Origin: JACRBR01 sp964371355
GTDB taxonomy: Bacteria > Chloroflexota > Dehalococcoidia > DSTF01 > JACRBR01
Length of the DNA stretch: 64,000 nucleotides
Assembly: GCA_964371355.1 (NCBI GenBank)
Contig: CAYJMG010000004.1
Coordinates: 1-64,000 of the forward strand
Direction: 5' to 3'
The position numbers and the translations under genes were made by a program. Under the pieces are notes generated by a model. The model saw only the letters and a program-made list of their open reading frames with translations, had not been told where the DNA came from and made no database searches. Of the stretch, positions 60,334 through 64,000 are shown one piece after another (within the stretch, counting starts at the first letter, position 1; the number at the start of each line of letters is the position of its first letter).

Positions 60334-61683
60334 TTATGTGAGCTGGTTGAGGAGAAGCGTGGCCAGGCCCAGGAACACGAAGAAGCCCATGATGTCGGTC
60401 AGCATCGTGTCGAAGACGCCTGCGGCCGTCGCTGGATCCAGCTTCAGCCCGTAGCGCAGCGTCATCGGAATCATCACGCCACCGATGCTCGCGACCATCA
60501 TGTTCACGAACATCGCCAGCCCGGCCACGAAGGCCAACGTCGGGTTGTCCTGCCACACCAGCGCAATCACTGCCAGCACCGATCCGAACAGCGCTCCCTT
60601 CACGGCCCCCAGGGCAAGCTCCTTCCCCAGCACCCGAAAGATGTCGCTGATGTCGATCTCGTCCAGCGCGATTCCGCGCACGATGATCGTCGCGGTCTGC
60701 ACACCCGCATTGCCGCCCTGCCCGGCGATCACCGGCATCAGCGCGGCCAGCGCGGCCACCTTCGAGATCGTATGCTCGAACCTGCTCACAACGAACGCCG
60801 AAGCAAGCGCCACGCCCATGTTCACGACGAGCCACGGCAGTCTCCGGCGAATGGAATCTGTCACCGGGCTCAGCGCGTGCTCTTTCACGCCGACACCCGC
60901 CAGCTTCAGGATGTCCTCCGTCGCCTCTTCTTCGACGATGTCGATCACGTCATCGACCGTGATCACACCCACGAGCCGGTCATTTGCGTCCACCACCGGT
61001 AGCGCCACGAGGTCGTAGCGCTGGACGAGGCGGGCCATCTCTTCCTGATCCGTGTCATCACGGACCTTCCTGACGTCGCGGAGCATGATGTCCGCCAACA
61101 GGGCGTCCGGCGGTGCAATGATGAGGTCTCGGAGGCTCACGACTCCCTCGAGCCTGCCCTGTCCGTCAACGACGTAGAGGTAGTACGCCGAGTCGGCTTC
61201 CGGCCGTACTCGGCGCAGATAGGTGATCGTCCGCTCGACCGACCAGTTCCCGTTGAGCCTGATGAACGCGCCGGTCATGTGGCCGCCGGCGGTCTCGTCT
61301 GAGTGGCCGAGAAGCGGCGCCACTGCCCACGCCCGGGTCATGTCGCGCAGGACCTCTCCCGCACGCTCCTGGCCCAGCTCGTGGAGGATGTCGACGGAGA
61401 TGTCGTCGTCGATCTCGTCGAGCAGCGGCGCCAGCTCCGACGGCGCGATCTCTTCGATGATGCGCGAGCGGCTCTGGTCCGGCAGGTACTCGATCGCTCT
61501 CGCGAGGTCCGCCCGCGCGATCGCGGGAAGTAGGGCCGTGCGTGCCTCGGTGTCGACTTCGGCGATCACATCGGCCTGATCCGCGGGGTGCAGCGAGGCA
61601 AGGCGCTCGACCGCTTCTTCGGTGCGCCCGGCCGCGACGAGGTCGCGAATCTCCGAGAAGAGGGCGATCCCTTCCTCTTCCAT
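60334..61683 (-). CDS. mgtE: MgtE magnesium transporter
   Basis: A 449-residue MgtE. N domain (residues 1-130, MgtE superhelix), two CBS domains (about 135-255: VDGQGRLEGVVSLRDLIIAP, VVDANDRLVGVITVDDVIDI) and five C-terminal hydrophobic segments including MPVIAGQGGNAGVQTATIIV. Cytosolic Mg2+ closes the channel. ATG 61683 with GGAGG 5 bp before. Good promoter upstream; the ~85-nt leader is too short for a known Mg riboswitch. Confidence 0.95.
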   Translation of the reverse strand: MEEEGIALFSEIRDLVAAGRTEEAVERLASLHPADQADVIAEVDTEARTALLPAIARADLARAIEYLPDQSRSRIIEEIAPSELAPLLDEIDDDISVDILHELGQERAGEVLRDMTRAWAVAPLLGHSDETAGGHMTGAFIRLNGNWSVERTITYLRRVRPEADSAYYLYVVDGQGRLEGVVSLRDLIIAPPDALLADIMLRDVRKVRDDTDQEEMARLVQRYDLVALPVVDANDRLVGVITVDDVIDIVEEEATEDILKLAGVGVKEHALSPVTDSIRRRLPWLVVNMGVALASAFVVSRFEHTISKVAALAALMPVIAGQGGNAGVQTATIIVRGIALDEIDISDIFRVLGKELALGAVKGALFGSVLAVIALVWQDNPTLAFVAGLAMFVNMMVASIGGVMIPMTLRYGLKLDPATAAGVFDTMLTDIMGFFVFLGLATLLLNQLT

Positions 61684-61774
61684 CGATCCTCCGCGTGGCG
61701 AGAGTCGTCTACTGTTGCGGCCCGCCGGACCTGCACGTGCTCCGCGAGACAGGTGCCTGCGCGTCCGCAGCGCC

Positions 61775-61803
61775 ACTGTATGCAGGCCCGGAGGTCAAGT
61801 CAA
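61775..61803 (-). promoter_or_regulatory. mgtE promoter
   Basis: Minus strand: TTGACT (61798-61803), 17-bp spacer, TACAGT (61775-61780, 4 of 6). Gives a leader of about 85 nt before mgtE. Confidence 0.65.
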
Positions 61804-61826
61804 TCGATCAACGTCGGTTCATCGCC

Positions 61827-62615
61827 TCAGTGCGAGGTGAGGAAATCCAGGAGCCGTTGCTCGACCTGCGGGCCGATAGGCGACGCGAGGATATCAGTGC
61901 CGTGCGCGTCTCCCGGATAGATCTCTTGTTCCTTGGGATTCGATGCCTCGGCCCAGAACTGCTCCTGGCTGCGCTGGGCGGGCACATCATCCTCGCTGGT
62001 GATGAAGAGCTTGGGGGCACGGATTCGCGGCAAGGTGGCAAGTGCATCCAGCAACTGGTACTGAGCAGGTGCTGAGATCGAGACGACACCCGCAACCGGT
62101 TCCGACGCGCTCACAAGGAGCGCCGCCGTCCCGCCCATGCTGGCGCCGACCAGAAAGATCCGGTCCAGGCCCAGGTCGCCCTGCATGTACCGGAGCGCCG
62201 CCATCAGATCCGTGTCGACGCGATCGAACTCCTTATCGCCCGTCGACGACCCATACCCACGAAAGTCAAAGGTCAGGACCGTGTAGTCGCCGGTCCCGGC
62301 GAGCCGCAGCGCAAACGGATACCACGACGTCTGATCGGCAGGCCGCATATGCGAGAGGATGACGCCCGTACGTCCGGAGCCAAACACACGGCCGTCCAGG
62401 ACGATCGCCACGTCTCGCCCCTCGTCCTCGGCTACCGGCGTGGTGCTGTACGTCGAACTGATCGAAACCGGGCGGGACGACGCGAGAGCCGTCTCCACGA
62501 CTGCCGGCGACGGCTCGGCGGCTGTCCGCTCGTCGCCGCAGGCCCCTCCGGTGGCGACCAGCAGGATCAGACCGGCGGCAAGTCGGGCGCTCCGCAGGAC
62601 GCGAGTTGGCCTCAC
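61827..62615 (-). CDS. Predicted lipoprotein alpha/beta hydrolase
   Basis: A 262-residue protein. N-terminal hydrophobic segment with a weak lipobox (TGGAC, Cys26). The alpha/beta hydrolase fold shows the nucleophile elbow LVGASMGGTAALL, acid near FITSEDDVPAQ and His in GDAHGTDILA, so the triad is complete. Start GTG 62615 lies 1 bp after the argG stop, so it is coupled to argG; a start a few codons upstream is possible. Substrate unknown. Confidence 0.82.
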   Translation of the reverse strand: MRPTRVLRSARLAAGLILLVATGGACGDERTAAEPSPAVVETALASSRPVSISSTYSTTPVAEDEGRDVAIVLDGRVFGSGRTGVILSHMRPADQTSWYPFALRLAGTGDYTVLTFDFRGYGSSTGDKEFDRVDTDLMAALRYMQGDLGLDRIFLVGASMGGTAALLVSASEPVAGVVSISAPAQYQLLDALATLPRIRAPKLFITSEDDVPAQRSQEQFWAEASNPKEQEIYPGDAHGTDILASPIGPQVEQRLLDFLTSH

Positions 62616-62616
62616 T

Positions 62617-63870
<1,254 letters not shown>

Positions 63871-63970
63871 CGGCCGCAGCTCCTTACCGTCTCGCGGCAC
63901 GCGTGGCGCCATCGGGCATGCATCGTTGTACGGCAAAGGCGGAGGGGATGCAACGGATGACGCGTACGGC

Positions 63971-64000
63971 TTAGTCGAGGGGGTTGAGCACCAGGCCCGT
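63971..64000 (-). CDS. C-terminal end of a gene running off the window
   Basis: The last ten codons (TGLVLNPLD, then TAA at 63971-63973) form an open frame up to the window edge, in the same direction as argG and about 100 bp upstream of it. Too short for identification; may be an arginine-pathway neighbour or a chance frame. Confidence 0.3.
   Translation of the reverse strand, partial: TGLVLNPLD

Noticed and set aside
61684..61774. Magnesium riboswitch (M-box) upstream of mgtE
   Set aside because: The predicted leader is only about 85 nt, too short for an M-box, and its conserved core was not seen.

Overview
This is a high-GC bacterial chromosome segment. Most of it reads on the minus strand, and no rRNA, tRNA or CRISPR array was seen. 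The gene content fits a Chloroflexota bacterium (possibly Dehalococcoidia-like): an S10-spc-alpha ribosomal cluster, a SufU-type SUF operon, F420-type split-barrel proteins, lipoproteins with Thr/Pro-rich linkers, and a deoxyhypusine-synthase-like gene. This placement is an inference from gene content only. MurJ and an L,D-transpeptidase point to a peptidoglycan-containing envelope.

Layout. 52-513 is a flavin/F420 split-barrel protein, followed by a dispersed repeat and a truncated coding remnant. 958-7657 (minus) is a complete SUF iron-sulfur assembly operon, sufR-C-B-D-ferredoxin-S-U-T, with a candidate SufR operator at its head. 7803-14811 holds two lipoproteins, a CadC-like repressor with a cation transporter, a site-2 protease, MscS and a MocR regulator. 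14982-35214 is mixed metabolism and envelope: a PNPOx-RidA fusion divergent from the MocR gene, a MOSC protein, a quinone-type methyltransferase with a FAD oxidoreductase, YceI, a LarA-like protein, a PIG-L deacetylase, an L,D-transpeptidase, an acyl-CoA dehydrogenase, a GT87-like mannosyltransferase, a DHS-like protein, NhaA, MurJ and S20.

35306-56340 (minus) is a nearly uninterrupted 21-kb translation cluster: rpsL-rpsG-fusA, S10, spc (with secY), adk-map-infA-rpmJ-rpsM-K-D-rpoA-rplQ, truA, rplM-rpsI. It is headed by a good sigma-70-type promoter at 56596-56624; tuf is absent. 57550-64000 carries lexA with its own SOS box, an orphan peptide-ABC ATPase, holA, mgtE, a lipoprotein hydrolase and argG.

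The most unusual layer is non-coding. At least eleven gene boundaries carry short tandem arrays with a 7-bp period but unrelated unit sequences, often reaching into a stop or start codon. A second layer is a set of small perfect palindromes whose stems differ while the loop (TTCAG or C-rich) is kept, and whose orientation is the same at every locus in the window. There is also a 152-bp dispersed repeat pair, a 45-bp triple repeat, and a 12-copy 8-bp array ending next to the lexA -35 box.
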